Positions 57,943 to 64,000 of a stretch of 64,000 bases of DNA are shown here, in pieces. The stretch spans positions 1,116,001 to 1,180,000 of the forward strand of contig OY760867.2 of NCBI GenBank assembly GCA_963664035.2, in the 5' to 3' direction. The DNA comes from G958296245 sp963664035 (GTDB taxonomy: Bacteria > Chloroflexota > Dehalococcoidia > Lucifugimonadales > G958296245). Both the position numbers and the translations under genes were made by a program. The notes under the pieces are model-generated. The model ran no database searches. It was given only the letters and a program-made list of their open reading frames with translations, and was not told the origin of the DNA. Position 1 is the stretch's first letter. Every line of letters starts with the position of its first letter.

Positions 57943-58919
57943 AGGCCAGCACGCGCGGGAGATGGCAGGCCGTACAGCAGCGCCATCCTCACTGCGACCC
58001 CGTTGGTCACCTGCTCCTCTATGAGCGAGCGCGCCCCGTGGGCGACCTCGGGGTCGATCTCTACGCCCTCGTTCATCGGGCCTGGGTGCATGACGAGGGC
58101 GTCGGGGCTTGCCTCCTCCAGCCGCCGCGACGTTATGCCGTACATCCGCGAGTACTCCCTGAGCGACGGGAGGTGCCCGGCCTCCTGGCGCTCCCTCTGT
58201 ACCCGCAGGGCCATGACCACGTCGGCGCCCTCGATGGCCCGCTCCACAGCGGTCTCCACGCGAACCGAGGCGAAGGGGTGGGCCTCGTCGGCGCGGGCGC
58301 CGTTCACGAAGTCGGGGGGCAGCAGCGTTGGCGGAGCGCAGAGCACGACCCTGGCGCCCATCTTCGTCAGCCCCCACAGGTTGGAGCGCGCCACCCTGCT
58401 GTAGAGTATGTCGCCGACTATCGCCACGGTGACGTCCTCGATCCTGCCCAGCCTCTCCCTGATGGTGTAGAGGTCGAGCAGGGCCTGGGTCGGGTGGGCG
58501 TGGCAGCCGTCGCCCGCGTTGATTACGGACGACTCCAGGTGGCGGGCCAGGTAGTGGGGCGCGCCTGAGTGGGGATGGCGGATGACGATGATGTCGGCGT
58601 TCATCGCCTGGAGGGTGAGGGCGGTGTTGTAGAGCGACTCGCCCTTCTCTGCGCTGCTGCCGCCGCCGGATACGTTGATGACGTCGGCGCTGAGTATCTT
58701 GCCCGCCTGCTCGAAGGAGACGCGGGTGCGGGTGCTGGCCTCGTGGAAGAGCGTGACGACGCTCTTGCCGCGCAGCGCCGGCACCTTCCTGATGTCGCGC
58801 CGGAGCACCTCCTTCATGGCGGCGGCGTTGTCGAGTACGGACTCGATCTCGCCGCGGGTGAAGTCGTCCAGGTCGAGGACGTGGCGGCGGGTCGGCGGAA
58901 GTCCGGCAGGCTGCGTCAT
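57939..58919 (-). CDS. pyrB: Aspartate carbamoyltransferase catalytic subunit
   Basis: A 326-residue enzyme of pyrimidine synthesis (carbamoyl phosphate plus aspartate). The carbamoyl-phosphate site STRTRVSFEQAGK, the GESLYNTALTLQAM loop, HPHSGAPHYLAR, HPTQALLDLYTIRE and HPGPMNEGVEI are all present. No pyrI regulatory subunit is nearby; PyrR control of the operon replaces that route. It overlaps pyrR and the Nudix gene by 4 bases each. Confidence 0.95.
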   Translation of the reverse strand: MTQPAGLPPTRRHVLDLDDFTRGEIESVLDNAAAMKEVLRRDIRKVPALRGKSVVTLFHEASTRTRVSFEQAGKILSADVINVSGGGSSAEKGESLYNTALTLQAMNADIIVIRHPHSGAPHYLARHLESSVINAGDGCHAHPTQALLDLYTIRERLGRIEDVTVAIVGDILYSRVARSNLWGLTKMGARVVLCAPPTLLPPDFVNGARADEAHPFASVRVETAVERAIEGADVVMALRVQRERQEAGHLPSLREYSRMYGITSRRLEEASPDALVMHPGPMNEGVEIDPEVAHGARSLIEEQVTNGVAVRMALLYGLPSPARAGL

Positions 58920-59455
58920 TGCGAGGTCCTCCTGACGAGCAGCACCTCGTCCACGCCGTCGGTCTCCGAGGTGCGGACCTGGACCTCCTCGTCCTGCGAG
59001 GTGGGTACGTTCTTGCCAACGTAGTCGGGCCTGATGGGCAGCTCGCGGTGGCCCCTGTCCACGAGGGCGGCTAGCTGGACGCGCCTGGGCCGGCCGAAGT
59101 CGGTCAGGGCGTCCATCGCGGCGCGGATGGTCCTGCCGGTGTAGAGCACGTCGTCGACGAGCACGACGACCTTGCCCTCGATTGCCGGCATGTGGGTCGG
59201 GCGCATGGGCGGCCTGGCGCCGGATGCGAGGTCGTCGCGGTAGAGGCCGATGTCCAGGGTGCCGACGGGCGGCGATACGCCCTCGAACCGCTCGATTAGC
59301 CCTGCGAGCCTCCGCGCCAGCGGGCCTCCCCTCGTGTGGATGCCGACCAGAACTATCTCGCCGGCGCCGCCGTTGCGCTCGAGTATCTCGTGGGCGATGC
59401 GGGTGAGCGCGCGCCGTAGCTGTTCGGCGCTGAGTATTGGCCTGCCTAGCGTCAA
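58916..59455 (-). CDS. pyrR: Bifunctional pyr operon regulator PyrR
   Basis: A 179-residue protein that binds pyr mRNA in response to UMP and often has weak uracil phosphoribosyltransferase activity. ILVGIHTRGGPLARRLA-like segment (EIVLVGIHTRGGPLARRL), DIGLYRDDLA and the PRPP motif VVLVDDVLYTGRTIRAA are present. The TTG at 59455 has GAGGGG upstream, directly after the leader terminator. It heads the minus-strand pyr operon. Confidence 0.94.
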   Translation of the reverse strand: MTLGRPILSAEQLRRALTRIAHEILERNGGAGEIVLVGIHTRGGPLARRLAGLIERFEGVSPPVGTLDIGLYRDDLASGARPPMRPTHMPAIEGKVVVLVDDVLYTGRTIRAAMDALTDFGRPRRVQLAALVDRGHRELPIRPDYVGKNVPTSQDEEVQVRTSETDGVDEVLLVRRTSQ

Positions 59456-59482
59456 AAGACCCCTCGTCTGGGCGACAAGGGG
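59456..59482 (-). terminator. Attenuator terminator of the pyr leader
   Basis: On the minus strand the RNA CCCCUUGUC-gccca-GACGAGGGG forms a 9-bp stem (one G-U pair) followed by UCUUUU, ending at the pyrR start codon. It lies downstream of the PyrR-binding element, the arrangement expected for transcription attenuation. Confidence 0.75.
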
Positions 59483-59505
59483 CCGGGATCGACGTATGCC
59501 GGACG

Positions 59506-59545
59506 CTCCTTGCCAGCCTCTCGGGACCGACTTAAAGGACGTTCT
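59506..59545 (-). promoter_or_regulatory. PyrR-binding RNA element
   Basis: The leader RNA (minus strand) contains GUCCCGAGAGGCUGGCAAGG, a very close match to the PyrR recognition loop (consensus ARUCCnGnGAGGYU followed by GCAAGG). UMP-bound PyrR would stabilise this hairpin and let the terminator at 59456-59482 form, stopping pyr transcription. Confidence 0.8.
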
Positions 59546-59551
59546 GGAGTG

Positions 59552-59580
59552 ATATTACACCGGGAGGCGGGCCTTTACAA
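59552..59580 (-). promoter_or_regulatory. Promoter of the pyr operon
   Basis: On the minus strand TTGTAA (59580-59575), a 17-base spacer and TAATAT (59557-59552). Transcription would start near 59545, just before the PyrR element. Confidence 0.65.
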
Positions 59581-59603
59581 GCGCCGGGTGGCCCCAACGG
59601 GAT

Positions 59604-60416
59604 TCACCCCCAGCCGTTTACCTCCGGCTGCACGATCTCCACGCGCACCTGGTCCGGCCCCATGGCCGTGACCGACCTGCTCCCGCCGGCGGCCCGAACG
59701 GGATCCCCCGCGACCTCCACGCCCCTGCCCCGCAGCCGCTCCAGGGCGGCGTCCAGGTCGTGGGTCTCCACCCCGAAGTGGTCGAGGCCGTAGTGCGGCC
59801 CGTCGTACGCTTCGGCAGTCGGCTGGCCCGGCTGGGGGCTGCTCACGTTCAGCAGCATACCCCCTATCATGACCCGGATCCGCTCGGACGCCTCGTCGCC
59901 GAACTCGCCGGCGATGCCGCCGTCGAAAACGTCGGCCCACCACCGCGCGGTCGCCCACGGGTCCGCGGCCCTGACGTGCAGGTGGTGGAGGCGCACCATC
60001 TCGCGGAATGTGTCTTGCCCGGGCCCTGTCGGCTCCCAGTAGAAGGCTGGCTGCTGTAGCTCTATGCGCAGCCGGTCGGGCCCCTCGATGTCCGCCTTCA
60101 TGTCCGATACGCCGTTGCCCTCGAAGCCCGCCCCCACGGGCCTCAGTATCGCCGCCCCGCGCTCCTCCGCGCGGGCCGCGATGCTCGCCACGTCGTTCGT
60201 CTCCAACCCGAAGTGCTCCAACCCGAAGTACCGCCCCGAGTTGCCCTCCGGCAGCGGCCCCTCCGACCCGTCTATCTTGAGCAGCGCCCCTCCGAGCATC
60301 ACGAGCAGCGAGCCGCCCGACTGCCCGGCCGAGGTCGCGCCCAGCATCTCCGCATACCACCGCGCCGTCGCATGCGGGTCGGAAGACAGCAGGTGTATAT
60401 GGTGCAGACGAAACAC
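59604..60416 (-). CDS. Two-domain VOC (glyoxalase/dioxygenase-like) protein
   Basis: A 270-residue protein made of two vicinal-oxygen-chelate domains. The first has LHHIHLLSSDPHATARWYAE and the second has LHHLHVRAADPWATARWWAD, each with the metal-binding His after the first strand, plus YFGLEHFGLETND and YGLDHFGVETHD later. Such proteins can be dioxygenases, glyoxalases or lyases. The GTG at 60416 is chosen since GGGGAGG lies 9 bases upstream; a TTG 27 bases earlier would include that site in the coding region. Substrate unknown. Confidence 0.8.
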   Translation of the reverse strand: MFRLHHIHLLSSDPHATARWYAEMLGATSAGQSGGSLLVMLGGALLKIDGSEGPLPEGNSGRYFGLEHFGLETNDVASIAARAEERGAAILRPVGAGFEGNGVSDMKADIEGPDRLRIELQQPAFYWEPTGPGQDTFREMVRLHHLHVRAADPWATARWWADVFDGGIAGEFGDEASERIRVMIGGMLLNVSSPQPGQPTAEAYDGPHYGLDHFGVETHDLDAALERLRGRGVEVAGDPVRAAGGSRSVTAMGPDQVRVEIVQPEVNGWG

Positions 60417-60514
60417 GGCTGTCGACCTCCCCAGCAGGTGCAATGCTAACGTCGACCGGAGCTTAGGGTATCATGAGGTGCGAGCCTACGAACGTCTCCC
60501 GAAGGAGGTCCCAC

Positions 60515-61399
60515 ATGCCAATAGAGCGAGCCACTGACGACCTGGACCGCATCGCACCGCCCGGCAGCGACGTGGAGGTGCTGGGATCGCACTTCGGCGG
60601 CGAACGAGGCCCCGCAGAGGGCCCGCTCTGGATACGCGAGGGCGGGTACCTGCTCTTCAGCGACATCTCCAACGACCGCAGGATGAGGTGGGACCCCGAG
60701 GACGGCTTCTCGGTCGACAAGCAGGGCGTCAACCGCCACAACGGGCTGACCCGCGACCGGCAGGGCAGGCTGCTCGCCTGCGAGCACGACGCGAGGCGGG
60801 TCACGCGGGTGGAGGCGGACGGCAGCATCACGGTCGTCGCGAACGATTACCGCGGCTGGCGGCTCAACCGGCCGAACGACGTCGTCGTCAGGTCCGACGG
60901 GAGCATCTTCTTCACCGACCCGGACACCTTCCAGGTCGACTCGGAGCTTGACCTGTTCGGCGTCTACAAGGTCACGCCCGACCTCAGCCGCATCAACCTG
61001 CTCGTGAGGGACTTCGTGCTGCCCAACGGGCTGGCCTTCTCCCCGGACGAGAGCGTGCTGTATGTCGCCGATTCGCGCAGGGGCCACGTCAGGGCGTTCG
61101 ACGTCGAGCCACACGGCAGGCTGGCGCTGGCGACCGACCGCGTCCTGGCCGTCCTTGACAGAGACGGCCCCGGCGCACCGGACGGCATGAAGGTGGACGT
61201 CGAGGGCAACGTCTACTGCACCGGGCCCGGAGGCATCTACGTCATCGAGCCGTCGGGCAGGATTCTCGGCAGGATACTGACCGGCGACGAGCCGCCCTCC
61301 AACGTCGCCTGGGGCGGCGGCGACTGGAAGACGCTCTACTACACCACCCGCCACAGCCTGGGCCGGATAAGGTTGAACGTCCCCGGCGTGCCCGTGTAG
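60515..61399 (+). CDS. SMP-30/gluconolactonase/LRE family protein
   Basis: A 294-residue six-bladed propeller hydrolase. EGPLWIREGGYLLFSDISND has the metal-ligand Glu, RPNDVVVRSDGSIFFTDPD has the Asn, NGLAFSPDESVLYVADS the second Asn and PDGMKVDVEGNVYCTGPGG the Asp. These are the residues that bind Ca2+/Zn2+ in SMP-30 lactonases. The start at 60515 (MPIERATDD) has GGAGGT upstream. It is divergent from the VOC gene. A lactone of a sugar or aromatic ring is the likely substrate type. Confidence 0.9.
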   Translation: MPIERATDDLDRIAPPGSDVEVLGSHFGGERGPAEGPLWIREGGYLLFSDISNDRRMRWDPEDGFSVDKQGVNRHNGLTRDRQGRLLACEHDARRVTRVEADGSITVVANDYRGWRLNRPNDVVVRSDGSIFFTDPDTFQVDSELDLFGVYKVTPDLSRINLLVRDFVLPNGLAFSPDESVLYVADSRRGHVRAFDVEPHGRLALATDRVLAVLDRDGPGAPDGMKVDVEGNVYCTGPGGIYVIEPSGRILGRILTGDEPPSNVAWGGGDWKTLYYTTRHSLGRIRLNVPGVPV

Positions 61400-61440
61400 T
61401 AGGCGTCGTTCGCGTGACCCGGTGTCCCAAGGCCTAAGCC

Positions 61441-61725
61441 ATGCACCTTAGATTCTATATTGACCGAGAAACGGGCTACCCGCACATCTACTCTCATGGG
61501 GTTGAGGAGAGTGAAGTCGAGGAGATTCTGGCGTCACCCGGAGAAGACCGGCCAAGTCGAGAAGGGTCGCGCATTGCGGTCGGACGGACTATTGGAGGAC
61601 GCTATCTCCGTATAATATATGTGCCTGACCGCGAGCCTGACCAGGTCTTCGTTATCACGGCGTACGAGTTACGGGGCAAACCGCTTACCGCCTTCCGGCG
61701 ACGAATCAGAAGGAGAGGACGATGA
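61441..61725 (+). CDS. Toxin-like small protein (DUF4258/BrnT-like)
   Basis: A 94-residue basic protein: HLRFYIDRETGYPHIYSHGV, then GRTIGGRYLRIIYVPDREPD and VFVITAYELRGKPLTAFRRR. The VITAYxLxGKxLxxFRRR ending is typical of DUF4258 and of RelE-like BrnT toxins. Its stop overlaps the ATG of a small acidic gene by 4 bases, the layout of a toxin-antitoxin pair. Toxicity is inferred, not shown. Confidence 0.65.
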   Translation: MHLRFYIDRETGYPHIYSHGVEESEVEEILASPGEDRPSREGSRIAVGRTIGGRYLRIIYVPDREPDQVFVITAYELRGKPLTAFRRRIRRRGR

Positions 61726-61922
61726 ATGACACGACCAATTTTCCGCCTGGATGGAACGAAGAACGCGTTCAGCGCATCCTGAAGCACTATGATTCGCTAA
61801 CCGAGAACGAAGAGGTTGCCGAAGATGAGGCCGTCTTTGAAGACTCCACTCACACGGCGATGGATATCCCCAACGAGTTAGTGCCCACCGTACGAGCGCT
61901 GCTAGCCGACCACGCCCTGTAG
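61722..61922 (+). CDS. Acidic small protein, probable antitoxin partner
   Basis: A 66-residue acidic protein (PPGWNEERVQRILKHYDSLT, NEEVAEDEAVFEDSTHTAMD, ELVPTVRALLADHAL). It has a helix-rich, mostly disordered look common to type II antitoxins paired with DUF4258-like proteins. Its ATG overlaps the upstream stop (ATGA), so translation is coupled. The family is not recognised by name; the assignment rests on gene pairing and charge. Confidence 0.6.
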   Translation: MNDTTNFPPGWNEERVQRILKHYDSLTENEEVAEDEAVFEDSTHTAMDIPNELVPTVRALLADHAL

Positions 61923-62093
61923 CTTTCAGGCACGAATGAGAAGGAGCCTGACCAATAGCAGGCAGTTAGCGACGGATGAGACGCAGACATGCTCAGAGCG
62001 CTTCCTTGAGCTGCTTGCCAGGATGATGTTGCATTAGCGCCGCCGTAAGGATAAGCTATACTCCCGAAAGATTCGTGATGGTTTGGAGGAGTC

Positions 62094-62363
62094 ATGCCGA
62101 AATTCCACATCGTACCCACAACCGAAGTGCCGCAGCGGAAAGTCGCAAGCAGGGAGGCCGCGGTTCGCGCGGAGTACGTAGGCTATATCGACAAGATCGG
62201 ACGCACTCACGCGGGGAAGCTGACCCCTTCGGAAGGGGAGACCACCCAAGCCTTGCGGAGGCGTCTGGGCGCGGCGGCCAAGCACACCGGCAAGGAGTTG
62301 GTCGTCAAGCGCAACGGCCAGGACATCTACTTCTGGCGCAAGCCGAGCCGCCGGAAGGCGTAG
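62094..62363 (+). CDS. Small basic conserved-looking hypothetical protein
   Basis: An 89-residue protein. The segment REAAVRAEYVGYIDKIGRTH AGKLTPSEGETTQALRRRLG is helical and basic, and the end (TGKELVVKRNGQDIYFWRKP) is a beta hairpin. The KNGQDIYFW ending hints at a nucleic-acid binding wing, but no family is recognised. GGAGGAG lies 5 bases before the ATG, and a TATACT at 62057-62062 may be its -10. It is convergent with the recombinase gene. Confidence 0.65.
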   Translation: MPKFHIVPTTEVPQRKVASREAAVRAEYVGYIDKIGRTHAGKLTPSEGETTQALRRRLGAAAKHTGKELVVKRNGQDIYFWRKPSRRKA

Positions 62364-62410
62364 GCGCGCCGGCGGGCGTTTCTCCGGGGCGCGCCGAAGT
62401 GGCCCCGGCT

Positions 62411-63313
62411 TCAGGCCCTGGGGTGGGCGGCCATGTAGATGTCCCTCGCCTGGCTCTGGGTCACGTGCGTGTATATCTGCGTCGTGGCGGGGCTGGAGTG
62501 GCCCAGCAGGTCCTGGACCACGCGCAGGTCCGCCCCGCCCTCCAGCAGGTGCGTGGCGAACGAGTGGCGCAGCGTGTGGGTATGTACGCCCGACCTCAGC
62601 CCCACCCTGGCGGCGTAGCGCCGTACCTTCTCCTGGATGCTCCGCTGCGTCAGCCTGCCGCCGTAGCGGTTCAGGAATAGGGCGTTGCCGCTTGCGCGGT
62701 TTGCCAGCTTGGGCCGGGCCTCTCCCAGGTAGGCGTACAGCGCGCTCCTGGCAGTATCGCCGAAGAGCACGACGCGCTCCTTCGAGCCCTTGCCGATGAC
62801 CCTCAGCTCGCCGGCCTGCAGGTTCACGCTGCCCACGTCCAGCCCGTGGACCTCGCTCACCCTGAGGCCGGAGCCGTAGGCGACCTCGAGGATCGCCCTA
62901 TCCCGCAGGCCCGCCGCCGTGGAGGCGTCCGGCGCCTCTACGAGGCGGGCCGAGTCCTGCTGGGATAGGAAGTCCGGGAGCCTGCGCTCGCGCTTCATCA
63001 CGCCCCGCCTGGGCAGCGGGTCGCCGTCTATGAGTCCCTCCTTGGCGAGCCACCGCAGGAAGGACCTGAGCGCGCTGAGCTTTCGCACCACGCTGGAACG
63101 GGCGTAGCCAAGCTGGACGAGCCAGGCCAGGTACGACCGAAGGGCGATGCGGTCCAGGTCCCTCAGCCGGGGGATGCTCCTGACGCGCATGTACTCGGCG
63201 AGTGCGGCGAGGTCGGTCGTGTAGTTGCGAACGGTGAGCGCGGCCAGGCCCCTCTCCGCCGTGAGGTGCGTGGAGAACTTATCCATTGCCGAGGCCCATT
63301 CGCGCTCGTCCAT
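62411..63313 (-). CDS. xerC: Tyrosine recombinase (XerC/XerD-like)
   Basis: A 300-residue site-specific recombinase. The SAM-like N-terminal domain (residues 8-95) is followed by the catalytic domain with Arg in YGSGLRVSEVHGLD, Lys in VIGKGSKERVV, HTLRHSFATHLL (His, Arg), the second His in LLGHSSPATTQIYTHV and the nucleophile Tyr in the same stretch. The length and closeness to topA are typical of XerC/XerD that resolve chromosome dimers. XerC versus XerD cannot be told apart here. The ATG at 63313 begins MDEREWASAM; the longer frame overlaps topA and is rejected. Confidence 0.9.
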   Translation of the reverse strand: MDEREWASAMDKFSTHLTAERGLAALTVRNYTTDLAALAEYMRVRSIPRLRDLDRIALRSYLAWLVQLGYARSSVVRKLSALRSFLRWLAKEGLIDGDPLPRRGVMKRERRLPDFLSQQDSARLVEAPDASTAAGLRDRAILEVAYGSGLRVSEVHGLDVGSVNLQAGELRVIGKGSKERVVLFGDTARSALYAYLGEARPKLANRASGNALFLNRYGGRLTQRSIQEKVRRYAARVGLRSGVHTHTLRHSFATHLLEGGADLRVVQDLLGHSSPATTQIYTHVTQSQARDIYMAAHPRA

Positions 63314-63387
63314 GCCCTGGAAGCTACGCCCTGGGCGCGGGGGAGCGCAAGGCCGCTCCGGGTCAGGATAACCCGGTCGGCGGGGCT

Positions 63388-64000
63388 TCAGGCGCTGACT
63401 TCGGCCAGCTCGGGCTCGCTCTCCGGGACCGGGCCGGCGTAGGAGCATTCCATGCACTTGGCCCTGGCGCGCCCCGCCGCGACGAGGGTCTTGCCGCACT
63501 CGGGGCACGGCTGCGGCAGGGGCTTCCGGTTCGACGCGAAGGTGCATTTGGGGTAGCTGGAGCAGCCGTAGAACTTCCTGCTCCCCTTGCCCTTCTGCCT
63601 CCTCTCCCTCTCCACGAGGTCGCTGCCGCATTCGGGGCAATCGACGCCAATCCGGGACATCAGGGGGCGAGAGGTGCGGCAATCGGGGAAGCCGCTGCAC
63701 GACAGGAACCTGCCGAACCGCCCGGACTTGATCACCATGGGCCGGCCGCACTCGTCGCAGACCTCGTCGGTCTCCTCGTCGATCTGGTCCCTGGGCACCC
63801 TCGGGGCGTTCTCGATGGCCCTCTGCACGGACTCGTTGAACGGCCCGTACAGGTCCTTTACGACCGGCGTCCAGGTCTTCTCTCCGCTGGCGATGTCGTC
63901 CAGGTCTTCTTCGACGCGGGCCGTGAACCCAACGTCCATGATGTCGGGGAAGTTGTCGGTCAGCAGGGTGCTGACCGCGGCGCCCAGCTTGGAAGGCACG
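63388..64000 (-). CDS. topA: DNA topoisomerase I, C-terminal part
   Basis: The last ~203 residues of a type IA topoisomerase; the gene continues beyond the right edge. It begins in the TARVEEDLDDIASGEKTWTP region at the end of the catalytic core, then carries zinc fingers: CDECGRPMVIKSGRFGRFLS with CSGFPDC, CPECGSDL with CSSYPKC, and CPECGKTL with CMEC. The acidic tail ends EPELAEVSA. It relaxes negative supercoils behind RNA polymerase. It is upstream of the recombinase gene, the usual topA-xer order. Confidence 0.94.
   Translation of the reverse strand, partial: VPSKLGAAVSTLLTDNFPDIMDVGFTARVEEDLDDIASGEKTWTPVVKDLYGPFNESVQRAIENAPRVPRDQIDEETDEVCDECGRPMVIKSGRFGRFLSCSGFPDCRTSRPLMSRIGVDCPECGSDLVERERRQKGKGSRKFYGCSSYPKCTFASNRKPLPQPCPECGKTLVAAGRARAKCMECSYAGPVPESEPELAEVSA

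Noticed and set aside
1..64000. tRNA or rRNA genes
   Set aside because: No cloverleaf with a GGTTCGANTCC-type T-arm and no rRNA-like stretch was recognised by eye. A covariance-model scan would settle it.

Overview
The window is a GC-rich bacterial chromosome segment. It most likely comes from Chloroflexota, perhaps a SAR202/Dehalococcoidia-like lineage, but this is inference from content: a DUF2298 (Chlor_Arch_YYY) membrane protein, solute-binding lipoproteins with long 'EVEVVKEVEV' stalks, a three-subunit transhydrogenase, many TTG/GTG starts and several apparently leaderless genes. Housekeeping genes (ftsY, CCA transferase, rpmH-rnpA-yidD, rpmF-fabD, nusB-acpP, the pyr operon, xerC/D-like, topA) show it is chromosomal. 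No rRNA, tRNA or CRISPR array was seen.

Layout. 1-4.6 kb: amidohydrolase tail, PIG-L deacetylase, the small subunits of a sodium-pump decarboxylase (oadG, oadB, biotin carrier), fmdB and dtd. 4.8-12.9 kb (minus): a peptide-type ABC importer (binding protein, two permeases, no ATPase) with a PHP-like protein, a cupredoxin-like lipoprotein and a sialidase-fold protein. 13.4-17.1 kb (minus): DUF2298 protein, ftsY, zinc ribbon. 17.7-31.4 kb: DUF378, a B12-binding/XRE regulator, MFS exporter, threonine aldolase, fumC, CCA transferase, a DPPY methyltransferase, HpcH aldolase, Nudix, aldo-keto reductase, MFS. 32-42 kb: gamma-glutamyltransferase, 2-hydroxyacid dehydrogenase and LON-domain genes (plus), then a minus block from pntAA-pntAB-pntB to a GIY-YIG protein, an aminotransferase and an EEP-fold protein, then an Ldh-family dehydrogenase. 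42.4-44.4 kb: rpmH-rnpA-yidD and a PQQ-repeat lipoprotein. 44.5-45.6 kb: decayed glycosyltransferase and ISAs1-like transposase. 45.7-51.5 kb: a zinc-uptake locus. 51.7-55.4 kb: DUF177-rpmF-fabD-[IS630]-nusB-acpP. 55.3-59.6 kb (minus): pyrR-pyrB-nudix-pyrC and small genes behind a PyrR attenuator. 59.6-64 kb: VOC, SMP-30, a toxin-antitoxin-like pair, a tyrosine recombinase, topA.

Two things stand out. First, the zinc locus encodes a 976-residue lipoprotein in which an AztD-like zinc-chaperone propeller appears to sit inside the histidine loop of a ZnuA/AztC-type binding protein. It is preceded by a Fur/Zur gene, followed by znuC and znuB, and two near-identical 15-bp operator-like palindromes precede zur and znuA. 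Second, the intergenic DNA holds three families of small non-autonomous elements with terminal repeats and 8-bp, 4-bp and CTAG target duplications. One copy has expanded an internal 45-bp unit to 14 tandem copies just upstream of the B12/XRE regulator. Several insertions fall exactly in stop codons and leave them intact, and a palindrome of an intergenic family lies in frame inside pyrC.
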